Below the pieces are notes generated by a model. The model did no database searches. It worked only from the letters and a program-made list of their open reading frames with translations, and was not told where the DNA came from. Both the position numbers and the translations under genes were made by a program. Positions 1-6,679 of a DNA stretch of 8,149 bases are shown in pieces. Where the stretch lies: positions 1-8,149 of the forward strand of contig VSNQ01000028.1 in NCBI GenBank assembly GCA_009774395.1, given 5' to 3'. The number at the start of each line of letters is the position of its first letter. The stretch's first letter is position 1. The stretch comes from Lachnospiraceae bacterium. Lineage in GTDB: Bacteria > Bacillota > Clostridia > Lachnospirales > Lachnospiraceae.

Positions 1-627
1 ATCTTCATAATTTATAAAACCATAAAATTGAAAATTTTTTTCATCTATCAATCGCTTTGAAATAATACACTTCCAAATAGAAGTATAAATATTAATTTCT
101 TTATTGTTATATTCTGCAAAACCTTTAAACAGCATCGGCAACAACAGCTTTTCTTCTATATCATTTTTGTCATATATTTTATCCCTAAATTTTTCAAAAA
201 CAACGCTTTCACCGTTTTGCTTTTTTCTATAAGTACCACAAAGCGCTGCATTGCTTCCATCCATTAATATCCGCTCCATCATTTGTTGATACATCTTATT
301 CGATATTTCATCATCTTGATCACAAAACCCAACATATTCTCCAGTTGCATACTTCAAACCATAATTTCTAGCTAACGCAACCCCCTCATTTTCTTTATGA
401 TAAACTTTAACTCTGGTATCCAGATTTGAATACCTTTTACAAATTTCCAATGATTTATCTTTGGAACCATCATCAATAATAATTAATTCTATATTTTGAT
501 ATGTTGATTTTAATAGATTTGAAATCGTTCTCTCTACATATTTCTCCCCATTAAACACCGGTAAAATTACACTAAGTTTAGGGAGTTCTTTCTTTTTTAA
601 CACTTCCTCTACAATAACGGACTCCAT
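1..627 (-). CDS. Family 2 glycosyltransferase, 3' end cut by window edge
   Basis: Seen: an open frame of 209 codons runs from an ATG at 625-627 to the window edge without a stop. It has the GT-A nucleotide-sugar fold signature: SVILPVFNGEKYV (residues 19-31), DDGS (52-55), the metal-binding DxD-type motif DQDD (103-106) after GVALARN, and a final ED (208-209) where the family has its catalytic base. An in-frame TAA lies three codons upstream, so this is the first possible ATG. The Shine-Dalgarno-like AGGAG at 641-645 is rather far away (13 bases). The start overlaps the end of the preceding gene by 19 bases, which suggests translational coupling. Family knowledge: GT2 enzymes transfer a sugar from a nucleotide donor at the cytoplasmic membrane face. 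Inference: a step in surface-polysaccharide synthesis; donor and acceptor cannot be told. The DNA is AT-rich like the gene before it. Confidence 0.9.
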   Translation of the reverse strand, partial: MESVIVEEVLKKKELPKLSVILPVFNGEKYVERTISNLLKSTYQNIELIIIDDGSKDKSLEICKRYSNLDTRVKVYHKENEGVALARNYGLKYATGEYVGFCDQDDEISNKMYQQMMERILMDGSNAALCGTYRKKQNGESVVFEKFRDKIYDKNDIEEKLLLPMLFKGFAEYNNKEINIYTSIWKCIISKRLIDEKNFQFYGFINYED

Positions 628-1748
628 TTTTTCTTACATTCTCCTATCTGTGTATTAAGACAATATTTTGACAAAAACAACTTCCTTACCTCATCACAAT
701 AACCAACTTTATTATATTTTGAAACATTTTCAATTTCAATTAGAAATTCTTCCACTGTATTACATCTGTATATCCCTTTTACTCCTTCCACTGCATACCC
801 CTCTAATGCTTCATCTGTCGCAATTATTATTTTTCCATACATCATTGCTTCTGCTGTTTTTATCTTCATTCCATCACCATAAAATATAGGCATTACCATT
901 ATATTATTGGAATAATAATATTTATCTAATGCAGATACCGTTCCAATTACACTGACATTCTTTCTTTCTAATTCTTTCCTCTTAGATTCAAAATTTTTTC
1001 CGACAATTGATAAATGATACCCTTCCAGCCTTGGCATAACATTTTGTACAAACCACTTCATCCCATCATAGTTTGGAGGAAACATTGTTCCTATATATAA
1101 TAGTTCTTTTATCTCTTGATTACTGTTTATTTTAAATACTCTATTCTGATCAAACACATCATAAAAAGTCATTGGAAGCATTAAATTACAATCCTTTCCA
1201 TATATCTCTTTTATTAACAAAGCATCCCGATTCGTTAACGTCATAATATAATCGGCATTTTCAAAAGTCACCTTTTCACTTTTTCTTATCTTTAAATATG
1301 GCAAATAAAAAAGAATACTTTGATGCTTAACTTTATTCTCAAAATACTGTTTTTCAATATTATGGACAAACACCCATATTTTGCAGTTTAATCCTTGCTT
1401 TTTTATCTTTCTAATCATAGAACCAAACATTGAACGTTCAAAAACGACAATATCAATTTTGTTTTTTTTAATAAAATCTATTACTCTTTGTTCATTTGAC
1501 GCACTCGTGAACAATGTACCACGCAAAATATTAACTGCTCTGTCAAAAATTGTTTTATATGCTGTTATTCTATATATATTTTCTTCGTTTTGATGTTTGC
1601 AATTTGTAAACATCAACAAATATACATTTTCTTTTCCAAATACCTGCCGAAAAAGTTCATAGTTGCGGAAACTGCACTTCTTACCACCGTCATTTCTCTC
1701 ATATATAATTTCTTGACTGCATATAATTAATATTTTCGTTTTACGCAT
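609..1748 (-). CDS. Family 4 (GT-B) glycosyltransferase, AT-rich
   Basis: Seen: 379 residues from the ATG at 1746-1748. An in-frame ATG 30 bases upstream would add ten residues, but they match no family start, and the purine-rich GGGGGAAGGGA at 1749-1759 sits directly before the chosen ATG. The N-terminal half begins with the strand MRKTKILIIC and contains VFVHNIEKQYF (about 126-136). The C-terminal half has GTMFPPNYDGMKWF (220-233) and MPIFYGDGMKIKTAEAM (286-302), the donor-binding loop with the conserved acidic residue E300. This pattern fits the Glyco_trans_1_4 type of GT4 enzymes, which are retaining transferases using nucleotide sugars. It overlaps the upstream transferase gene by 8 bases (ATGCGTAA) and the downstream GT2 by 19, so the three are one operon. 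No signal peptide or membrane segment is evident. The sugar specificity is unknown. Base composition is markedly poorer in GC than the upstream gene, suggesting separate acquisition. Confidence 0.88.
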   Translation of the reverse strand: MRKTKILIICSQEIIYERNDGGKKCSFRNYELFRQVFGKENVYLLMFTNCKHQNEENIYRITAYKTIFDRAVNILRGTLFTSASNEQRVIDFIKKNKIDIVVFERSMFGSMIRKIKKQGLNCKIWVFVHNIEKQYFENKVKHQSILFYLPYLKIRKSEKVTFENADYIMTLTNRDALLIKEIYGKDCNLMLPMTFYDVFDQNRVFKINSNQEIKELLYIGTMFPPNYDGMKWFVQNVMPRLEGYHLSIVGKNFESKRKELERKNVSVIGTVSALDKYYYSNNIMVMPIFYGDGMKIKTAEAMMYGKIIIATDEALEGYAVEGVKGIYRCNTVEEFLIEIENVSKYNKVGYCDEVRKLFLSKYCLNTQIGECKKKWSPLL

Positions 1749-2883
1749 TCCCTTCCCCCATTTCCAACAACTCGCCAACCTTTTCTGTCATTCTGTCCCA
1801 CGAAAAACGGTATGCTTCTTTGCGCACATTTTCCGTAAACTCTTGTTCCTTTTGTAGCTGGAAATAGCGCACAATCGCTTCTGCTAACGCTTTTGGCTGT
1901 TGTGATGGTACAATATATCCGGTTTTGCCCTCAATTACCACATCCGGCAGCCCGCCAACATTGGTAACAATCACTGGCTTTTCAAATCCATAAGCAATCT
2001 GGACAATCCCACTCTGTGTTGCCGATTCATAGGGCAGCACTACCAAATCACAGCCTGCAAAGTATTTTTCCACTTCATGATCTGGCGTATACCCGTCTAT
2101 CACTTCAATATTCTGCTCCAAATGGTGTTCGCGGATAATCGTCAAATAGTCCTCTTTATCACTTCCAAACGCGCCAACGACCATTAACTTCACATTTTCC
2201 AACTGCTGCCGGATAATCGGCATTGCCTGCAGCAAATGTTTTAACCCCTTGTATTCCCTGACAAATCCAAAGAATAACAGCAGTTTCTCCTCCTGCGTTT
2301 TATGCAGTTCCTGCCTAGCCTGCTCTTTGGAAAGGTTGCGCACTTGAAATGCATGATATGTGGGATGTGGATTCTGCCTAAATTGCGCATTGGGCTTGAT
2401 CGACAGCAAATCATCCCCGTCACTTTTGGCATGTACAATAAAATAATCTGCTTTTTTTAAAACTGCTTTTGTCAAAAGCTTGTCCAATGGAAAACGTTCG
2501 TGCGGAAAAACGTTATGACATATAAACATTTTTTTATATTTTTTTCCAAGTAAGCTCTCCAAAATCCAATAACAAGGCGCAAAATAAGGATGCCACCATT
2601 GTATCATTACCAAATCCGGATTTAATTTCCGAATTTTCCTCGCAACAGCCGCAATATTAAATGGGTTTGCTGTATTGATTAAAAATTGTGTCTGTTCAAT
2701 GCGAAACATATCATTGCTGTAGTCTTTCTGCTCTTTTTTAAAAAGGAATTTCGGATATTGCATTTTATAGGAAATCATTTCTACCTGATATTTCTTAGAA
2801 AGTGCCTGATACATTAAACTTGTATAATGCGCGATTCCACCCTTATACGGATAAACCGGTCCAATTAAAACGATCTTTTTCAT
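1741..2883 (-). CDS. Family 4 (GT-B) glycosyltransferase, first gene of the glycan operon
   Basis: Seen: 380 residues from the ATG at 2881-2883, with AGAGGGA at 2891-2897 seven bases upstream. The N-terminal Rossmann domain opens with MKKIVLIGPVYPYKGGIAHY, whose GGIA loop (15-18) is typical of GT4 donor/acceptor clefts. ICHNVFPHE (121-129) lies mid-domain. The C-terminal domain has FFGFVREYKG (204-213), the phosphate-contacting Arg/Lys region, and LPYESATQSG (283-292) followed by PVIVTNVGGLPDVV (303-316). The second glutamate of the classical EX7E motif is not at the standard spacing; the TQSG variant is common in some GT4 subfamilies. Family knowledge: retaining sugar transfer from nucleotide sugars in polysaccharide assembly. 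It heads the three-gene minus-strand cluster and is followed without a gap by the next transferase (8-base overlap). Its GC content is near that of the rest of the window, unlike the two downstream genes. Substrate unknown. Confidence 0.92.
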   Translation of the reverse strand: MKKIVLIGPVYPYKGGIAHYTSLMYQALSKKYQVEMISYKMQYPKFLFKKEQKDYSNDMFRIEQTQFLINTANPFNIAAVARKIRKLNPDLVMIQWWHPYFAPCYWILESLLGKKYKKMFICHNVFPHERFPLDKLLTKAVLKKADYFIVHAKSDGDDLLSIKPNAQFRQNPHPTYHAFQVRNLSKEQARQELHKTQEEKLLLFFGFVREYKGLKHLLQAMPIIRQQLENVKLMVVGAFGSDKEDYLTIIREHHLEQNIEVIDGYTPDHEVEKYFAGCDLVVLPYESATQSGIVQIAYGFEKPVIVTNVGGLPDVVIEGKTGYIVPSQQPKALAEAIVRYFQLQKEQEFTENVRKEAYRFSWDRMTEKVGELLEMGEGNA

Positions 2884-2991
2884 TCTGCTGTCCCTCTGTA
2901 ATACAAAATGGCTCTATATGCATTTTAGCACGGTTTAGTATCGTTTGGCTACTATTTTTAAAAATAATTCATACGATTTTTTCTTTTCCAT

Positions 2992-2997
2992 ATTATA
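2992..2997 (-). promoter_or_regulatory. Candidate -10 box for the glycosyltransferase operon
   Basis: A perfect TATAAT is read on the minus strand, about 110 bases before the first transferase ATG. The best -35 candidate, TTGTTA at 3012-3017, matches 4 of 6 consensus bases and is only 14 bases away, closer than usual. The assignment therefore rests on the -10 and the location between divergent genes. Confidence 0.35.
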
Positions 2998-3028
2998 TGT
3001 AGCCATTTTTTTAACAATATGATATAGT

Positions 3029-3086
3029 AAGGAATTGTAAACAACAAACTTTACCATCTTTCTTGTCTATTTATTTACAGTTCCTA
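3029..3086. repeat. 58-base imperfect inverted repeat, possible small interspersed element
   Basis: The arms AAGGAATTGTAAA (3029-3041) and TTTACAGTTCCTA (3074-3086) are complementary at 11 of 13 positions, plus one G-T wobble. They flank 32 AT-rich bases. There is no T-run directly after either arm, so it is unlikely to be a terminator. Small size, terminal inverted repeats and an intergenic location resemble REP/MITE-type elements, but a single copy in the window cannot prove that. Confidence 0.45.
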
Positions 3087-3273
3087 AATCGAGTAGAGAA
3101 GCTTTAGATTGGTATTATGATTTTAACTTGCATTGCCTCACCTGTAAATGATTGTTTCCGTTATTTTGCTCCGGCTGCGGCTTCTTTTCCCGTATTATTT
3201 ATACTGATTAACGGATAATGCTCCCATTGATACAAAGTAAATATACTCCATGATACAGAAAGGAATCCTTATT

Positions 3274-4092
3274 ATGCCAATATTTGCCTTAACCAAAACC
3301 ACACTCCTAGACTACCCTGAACATATCGCTGCTTCCATCTTTTTCGGCGGCTGCAATTTCCGCTGTCCCTTCTGCCATAATAAAGATATTGTTTTTGCCA
3401 GCGAAAGTCTTCAAAACGGCAGTTTGATCACCTACACCGAAGCAGAAATTCTTTCATTTTTGCAAAAAAGGCGCAATGTTTTAAGCGGTGTCTGCATTAC
3501 TGGCGGCGAACCGACACTCTATAAAGATTTACCCAAGTTCCTAGCCAAAATCAAGGAGCTTGGGTATCAAATTAAATTGGATACAAATGGCTCTAATCCT
3601 GAACTACTTCGTATGTTGATACAAAACCGATTAATTGATTACTGCGCAATGGATATTAAAAATTCTCTAAAAAAATATCCGCAGACCATCGGCATCCGAA
3701 ATACATCTGTTCCTGATGCATCTACAACCAATACATCTTCTGTCAATACATCTTCAGCTAACCCATCTATTGCTAATACAGCAGTATTGGCGGACTTAAA
3801 TAAAATGCGATTAACATCCATCCAAAAATCTGTGGATATTCTTATGTATAGTGATTGTGCTGAATTTTCTTATGAATTTCGCACTACCGTTGTACAGGAA
3901 CTTCATACAGAAGCTGATTTAGTGGAAATTGCAAAATGGATTTTGGGAGCACCAGCATATTATCTGCAATCCTATGTAGAAAGCGATGGCGTTATCCAAA
4001 AAGGATTTCACGCATATTCCCCAGAAACCATGAAAAAACTAGAACAAATATGCCGTAATTGGAATGTAAATACGTTGTTGCGAGGGGTATAA
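3274..4092 (+). CDS. NrdG2-type radical SAM activase with a repeat insertion
   Basis: Seen: 272 residues from the ATG at 3274, preceded by AAAGGA (3259-3264) at 9 bases. An ATG at 3250 is in frame but has no good ribosome site and adds eight residues not typical of the family. The start ALTKTTLLDYPEH is typical of NrdG2-like proteins. GCNFRCPFC gives the CxxxCxxC iron-sulfur cluster motif (C27, C31, C34), ITGGEP (75-80) is the SAM-contacting GGE motif, and KLDTNGSNP (101-109) follows. Family knowledge: such proteins cleave S-adenosylmethionine to install a glycyl radical on an anaerobic enzyme, classically class III ribonucleotide reductase. No NrdD gene is visible, so the partner is unknown. 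Relatives as I remember them are about 40-80 residues shorter; the extra length is mostly six pentapeptide units at 143-172, between DIKNSLKKYP and the IQKSVDIL helix. It converges with the next gene across 10 bases. Confidence 0.88.
   Translation: MPIFALTKTTLLDYPEHIAASIFFGGCNFRCPFCHNKDIVFASESLQNGSLITYTEAEILSFLQKRRNVLSGVCITGGEPTLYKDLPKFLAKIKELGYQIKLDTNGSNPELLRMLIQNRLIDYCAMDIKNSLKKYPQTIGIRNTSVPDASTTNTSSVNTSSANPSIANTAVLADLNKMRLTSIQKSVDILMYSDCAEFSYEFRTTVVQELHTEADLVEIAKWILGAPAYYLQSYVESDGVIQKGFHAYSPETMKKLEQICRNWNVNTLLRGV
3700..3789 (+). repeat. Six 15-bp tandem units inside the radical SAM gene
   Basis: Six in-frame units encode NTSVP, DASTT, NTSSV, NTSSA, NPSIA and NTAVL. The two central units differ at only three or so of 15 bases and begin with the same AATACATCT; the outer ones are more diverged. 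A period of 15 bases keeps the frame, so unit gain or loss would change protein length without breaking it. The site is between two conserved parts of the enzyme, so the product is probably a flexible polar surface loop. Confidence 0.85.
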
Positions 4093-4102
4093 TCACCGCT
4101 TC

Positions 4103-5389
4103 CTATATCTCCACCCGCTTCATATAATACCCAAAGCATCCTGTATGTGCCACACGGTCTATTTCATCGTGCATCCGTGCCTCGCCGTTTTCAAAGCCCT
4201 CGAAGCCAAACATTTCCGCAATCCGGCACTCTCTTTCATAATATGTCCCCGGCACGCCAAGGTAGTATTCTGTTTTCGACTGGCTTTGAGCAGCATTTGG
4301 TGTGCTTCCATAACTATTGTCAGCAGCATGAACGCTGGTTCTGCTGCCTGCATCTGGCTGCCCATTTCCTTGCTGCTGCGCATCTGCATTTTGCCCATTC
4401 CCCGCACCGTTTGGATAGCAAAACAGCAGCAATTGACGATAGTTATAATATGCATGCAAAACAAAAGAATTCGTCGCCATCTCATGATATTTCTCTGTCA
4501 ACACAATTAAATCCTTCGGTTTAATCAATACCGACTGCGCTTCTGGAAAAATATGTACTCTTGGATAAGTTTCCATTAACTGTGTCCATTTATCTGCGGC
4601 AATATTGCTGATATTTTCTTGCCGACTCGGATTTCCCCACACATTGCTTTTTCTTGTTTCTCGCTGTATTTCTTCCCGACTTGTATTTCCCCATTCGCTG
4701 CGTTCTCTTGTTTCTCGCGGCATGTTTTCCCGACTCGTATTCCCCCACTCACTATGTTCTCCTGTTTCTTGCTGCTCTATATTCCTTAGTTCACTCGTTT
4801 CTCGCTGTAACTCATTTCCTGCATACGAATTCTGCTGTCTGTTCTGATATTCTTTGTGTACATCTGTATCCAATATTTGCTGCTTTGCCGTAAATTCCAC
4901 GCGCTGTCCGCTGTAAGGTATATATGGTTCTGTTTTATGCATTTCCGTTTTATAGGATTCTGTCTTATATGCATTTGTTTTATACGCGTCTGTCTTATAT
5001 GTATCTGTCTTATATACGTCTATCTGCTCCGTCAGTTCTTTCTTCTCTCCCATCTTTTCCTGTATTTTATTGTATCCTGTACTCTGTTCTCTCAGCACAC
5101 ATTTTCCTATACGTGTTCCATACAGTGGTATCTCAACGGCTACGCAATCGCGGAAACCAACTTCCGGCGCCCAGCAAAATTTCTCCATACCGTTTCCATT
5201 TTTTACTGGTACCTGTCCAAGCAGGCAGCGTGTTCCAAATTCATTTATTGCATATACCTTACAGGCACCTCCACACTGTACTGGGACGCCATGAAGGCCC
5301 ACATTAATCCCCTCGTGATCTGCTTTTAGAAAACCGATATTACGTTCCTTCTTATCACCGTTTAAATAATCAATATAAAAAAACTGCAT
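4103..5389 (-). CDS. Repeat-containing protein of unknown function
   Basis: Seen: 428 residues from the ATG at 5387-5389, with AAGGGGG at 5397-5403 seven bases upstream. Three zones stand out. Residues 1-102 are a predicted beta-rich domain starting MQFFYIDYLNGDKKERNIGF and containing several Gly/Cys-rich turns. Residues 103-265 are polar and repetitive: six KT-rich pentapeptides (126-155) and three 18-residue units (208-261). Residues 266-428 form a second conserved-looking domain with YPRVHIFPEA (275-284), NSFVLHAYYNYRQL (307-320), YYLGVPGTYYERE (375-387) and MFGFEGFE (393-400), interrupted by a Gly/Asn/Gln/Ala-rich linker at about 327-372. There is no signal peptide or membrane helix, so it is probably cytoplasmic. 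From memory, the C-terminal motifs resemble a Lachnospiraceae family carried as DUF6128; I could not verify this and no function is known to me. The gene appears monocistronic. Confidence 0.85.
   Translation of the reverse strand: MQFFYIDYLNGDKKERNIGFLKADHEGINVGLHGVPVQCGGACKVYAINEFGTRCLLGQVPVKNGNGMEKFCWAPEVGFRDCVAVEIPLYGTRIGKCVLREQSTGYNKIQEKMGEKKELTEQIDVYKTDTYKTDAYKTNAYKTESYKTEMHKTEPYIPYSGQRVEFTAKQQILDTDVHKEYQNRQQNSYAGNELQRETSELRNIEQQETGEHSEWGNTSRENMPRETRERSEWGNTSREEIQRETRKSNVWGNPSRQENISNIAADKWTQLMETYPRVHIFPEAQSVLIKPKDLIVLTEKYHEMATNSFVLHAYYNYRQLLLFCYPNGAGNGQNADAQQQGNGQPDAGSRTSVHAADNSYGSTPNAAQSQSKTEYYLGVPGTYYERECRIAEMFGFEGFENGEARMHDEIDRVAHTGCFGYYMKRVEI
4607..4768 (-). repeat. Three 54-bp tandem units encoding an 18-residue repeat
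   Basis: The units occupy 4715-4768, 4661-4714 and 4607-4660 in reading order and correspond to residues 208-225, 226-243 and 244-261. Each starts with ET, has SEWGNTSR (or NVWGNPSR) in the middle, and ends in a charged stretch. Units one and two are most alike; the third has diverged (Q and N for E). A part-unit, ETSELRN, precedes them at residues 198-204. Confidence 0.9.
4925..5014 (-). repeat. Six 15-bp tandem units encoding a YKTxx pentapeptide
   Basis: Residues 126-155 read YKTDT, YKTDA, YKTNA, YKTES, YKTEM and HKTEP. The DNA units share a TATAAGAC/TATAAAAC-type core with third-position drift, typical of an older tandem duplication. The segment alternates lysine, threonine, tyrosine and acidic residues, suggesting an extended or weakly structured linker. 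Confidence 0.9.
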
Positions 5390-5566
5390 AAAAAATCCCC
5401 CTTGTCACAAAACATTCGAACAGCAAAAATATAATCAATAACATTGCAGTACTAACTAGATGCGAGAACTTATTACTTTAAACATAATGTAGCACTAGAT
5501 AAAGTTCTGCAATATTATTTTCATTTCATGCTATCTAAATGTATGTCCACAAGAGGGAAGTTATGA
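5390..5566. other. 177-base spacer between regulator and repeat-protein genes
   Basis: No gene is visible. The stretch carries the ribosome site for the downstream gene (5397-5403) and a long-range inverted repeat (5437-5519). I see no clear hairpin followed by a T-run after the regulator stop codon at 5567-5569, and no well-spaced -35/-10 pair, although AT-rich hexamers such as TATATT on the minus strand (5428-5433) are present. Confidence 0.5.
5437..5519. repeat. Long-range inverted repeat upstream of the repeat-protein gene
   Basis: AATAACATTGCAG (5437-5449) and CTGCAATATTATT (5507-5519) are complementary at 12 of 13 positions, the last being a possible G-T pair. A nested seven-base pair, AGAACTT (5465-5471) with AAGTTCT (5502-5508), overlaps the right arm by two bases, so the two pairings are partly alternative. 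The whole lies in what would be the untranslated leader of the minus-strand gene, or the trailer of the regulator gene. Confidence 0.45.
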
Positions 5567-6652
5567 CTATTCCAAAGTATCAATATATTTCATATAATTT
5601 ACCACCATCAGCGCAATTTTAAAGGTCAGCGCATCATCAAATTTCCGAATATCCAATCCGGTAGACTGGTGGAGTTTCTCAATCCGGTATACCAGCGTAT
5701 TCCGATGAACAAAAAGCTGTCTTGATGTTTCAGAAACATTGAGATTATTGTCAAAAAATTTCTGCACAGTCGTCAGAATTTCATCATCAAGGTTGTCAGG
5801 AATATTTTCGCCGAAGATTTCTTTCATAAAGATACGACATAAATTTACAGGAAGCTGATAGATTAAACGTCCAATCCCCAGCGTATTGTAAGCAATTATG
5901 GATTTCTCCATATAGAAAATTTTCCCTACATCTAATGCCATTTTTGCCTCTTTATATGACTTCGATACCTCTTTCAATTCATTTACAATCGTACCATAAG
6001 AAACTTTAGCAATCAGCATTGCTTCAGAATTGAGCATATCAATAATCACCTGAGCCGTTTTCTCCACTTCATCATATGTTGTACTGTTAGGCACATTTTT
6101 TATTAAAATAATATTTTTCTGCTCTACTGCGGTGAGATAACAACCTGGCTGCTCATCAAAAATATTTTTCAGCAGTTCCATAGAAATATTGTCTTTGTCG
6201 TTCTGTGCTTCAATAAGAAAGACAACGCGGGGAACTTCTGCCTCGATATGCAGCTTCTTGGCACGGTTGTATATATCTACCAGTAATAAATTATCCAGCA
6301 ATAAATTTTGGAAAAAGTTATTCTTATCAAAGTGTTCCTTATAGGCGATAACCAAATTTTGTATCTGGCTTACAGCAACTTTTCCTATCATATATGCATC
6401 TGCACCGTTTCCTTTGGAAATCAGCACGTACATTACTTCACCATCCTCAAAAATCTTGAGCATATGAAAATCACCGACAATCTGGCTGTCCGCAGGCGAT
6501 TTAATAAAATTTAAGATTAGTTCCAGCGAAATATTCGCATTATCAAAAGTCGTAGCAACCGTCGCGCCTTCCACATCCACAACACAAAGCTCTACTTTTG
6601 TAATGCTTTTCAGCTCATCAATACTTGTCTGTATAACCTGATTTGAAATCAT
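5567..6652 (-). CDS. CdaR/PucR-type transcriptional regulator
   Basis: Seen: 361 residues from the ATG at 6650-6652, with a strong GGAGGT at 6659-6664 six bases upstream. An upstream in-frame ATG at 6721 would start inside the terminator hairpin and is rejected. Residues about 1-110 form an N-terminal sensing region that I do not recognise with certainty. Residues about 135-255 match the GGDEF-like middle domain of CdaR proteins (VPRVVFLIEA at 140-149; VSYGTIVNELKEVSKSYKEA at 217-236). The C-terminal helix-turn-helix, of the PucR/HTH_30 type, spans about 295-348 with NVSETSRQLFVHRNTLVYRI (305-324). Family knowledge: such regulators respond to small metabolites, such as sugar diacids or purines, and often control nearby catabolic or transport genes. 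It follows the ABC ATPase gene after a terminator, so it may have its own promoter or rely on read-through. The ligand is unknown. Confidence 0.88.
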   Translation of the reverse strand: MISNQVIQTSIDELKSITKVELCVVDVEGATVATTFDNANISLELILNFIKSPADSQIVGDFHMLKIFEDGEVMYVLISKGNGADAYMIGKVAVSQIQNLVIAYKEHFDKNNFFQNLLLDNLLLVDIYNRAKKLHIEAEVPRVVFLIEAQNDKDNISMELLKNIFDEQPGCYLTAVEQKNIILIKNVPNSTTYDEVEKTAQVIIDMLNSEAMLIAKVSYGTIVNELKEVSKSYKEAKMALDVGKIFYMEKSIIAYNTLGIGRLIYQLPVNLCRIFMKEIFGENIPDNLDDEILTTVQKFFDNNLNVSETSRQLFVHRNTLVYRIEKLHQSTGLDIRKFDDALTFKIALMVVNYMKYIDTLE

Positions 6653-6679
6653 TCCTGAACCTCCGTTATTTCTGATATT

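Larger units (their letters stand above)
2884..3273. other. 390-base spacer between divergent genes
   Basis: I see no convincing coding region here on either strand; the open frames present are short and lack a good ribosome site. The stretch holds a candidate minus-strand promoter near 2992-2997, a 58-base imperfect inverted repeat (3029-3086) and the ribosome site of the plus-strand activase gene (3259-3264). Several AT-rich hexamers lie upstream of that gene (TATACT at 3242-3247, GATAAT at 3214-3219), but none has a properly spaced -35, so I do not call a plus-strand promoter. Confidence 0.6.

Noticed and set aside
668..889. Plus-strand open frame of 73 codons
   Set aside because: Lies antisense to a well-supported glycosyltransferase; low-complexity Leu/His/Ser composition is the reverse image of an AT-rich gene.
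3014..3029. NrdR-box-like AT-rich palindromic stretch upstream of the activase gene
   Set aside because: The match is poor, only one copy is present where NrdR normally uses two phased boxes, and it lies about 245 bases from the start codon.
3639..3821. Minus-strand open frame across the 15-bp repeat
   Set aside because: Its repetitive residues are an antisense copy of the tandem repeat in the radical SAM gene; no ribosome site.
3700..5014. CRISPR-like array
   Set aside because: The repeats are contiguous without spacers, in frame, and encode peptide periodicity, so they are coding tandem repeats.
4145..5329. Several overlapping plus-strand open frames, some with repeated FPHSL/LVSR residues
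   Set aside because: All are shadows of the minus-strand repeat gene. Their repetition comes from the 54-bp and 15-bp units, and none has a suitable ribosome site.
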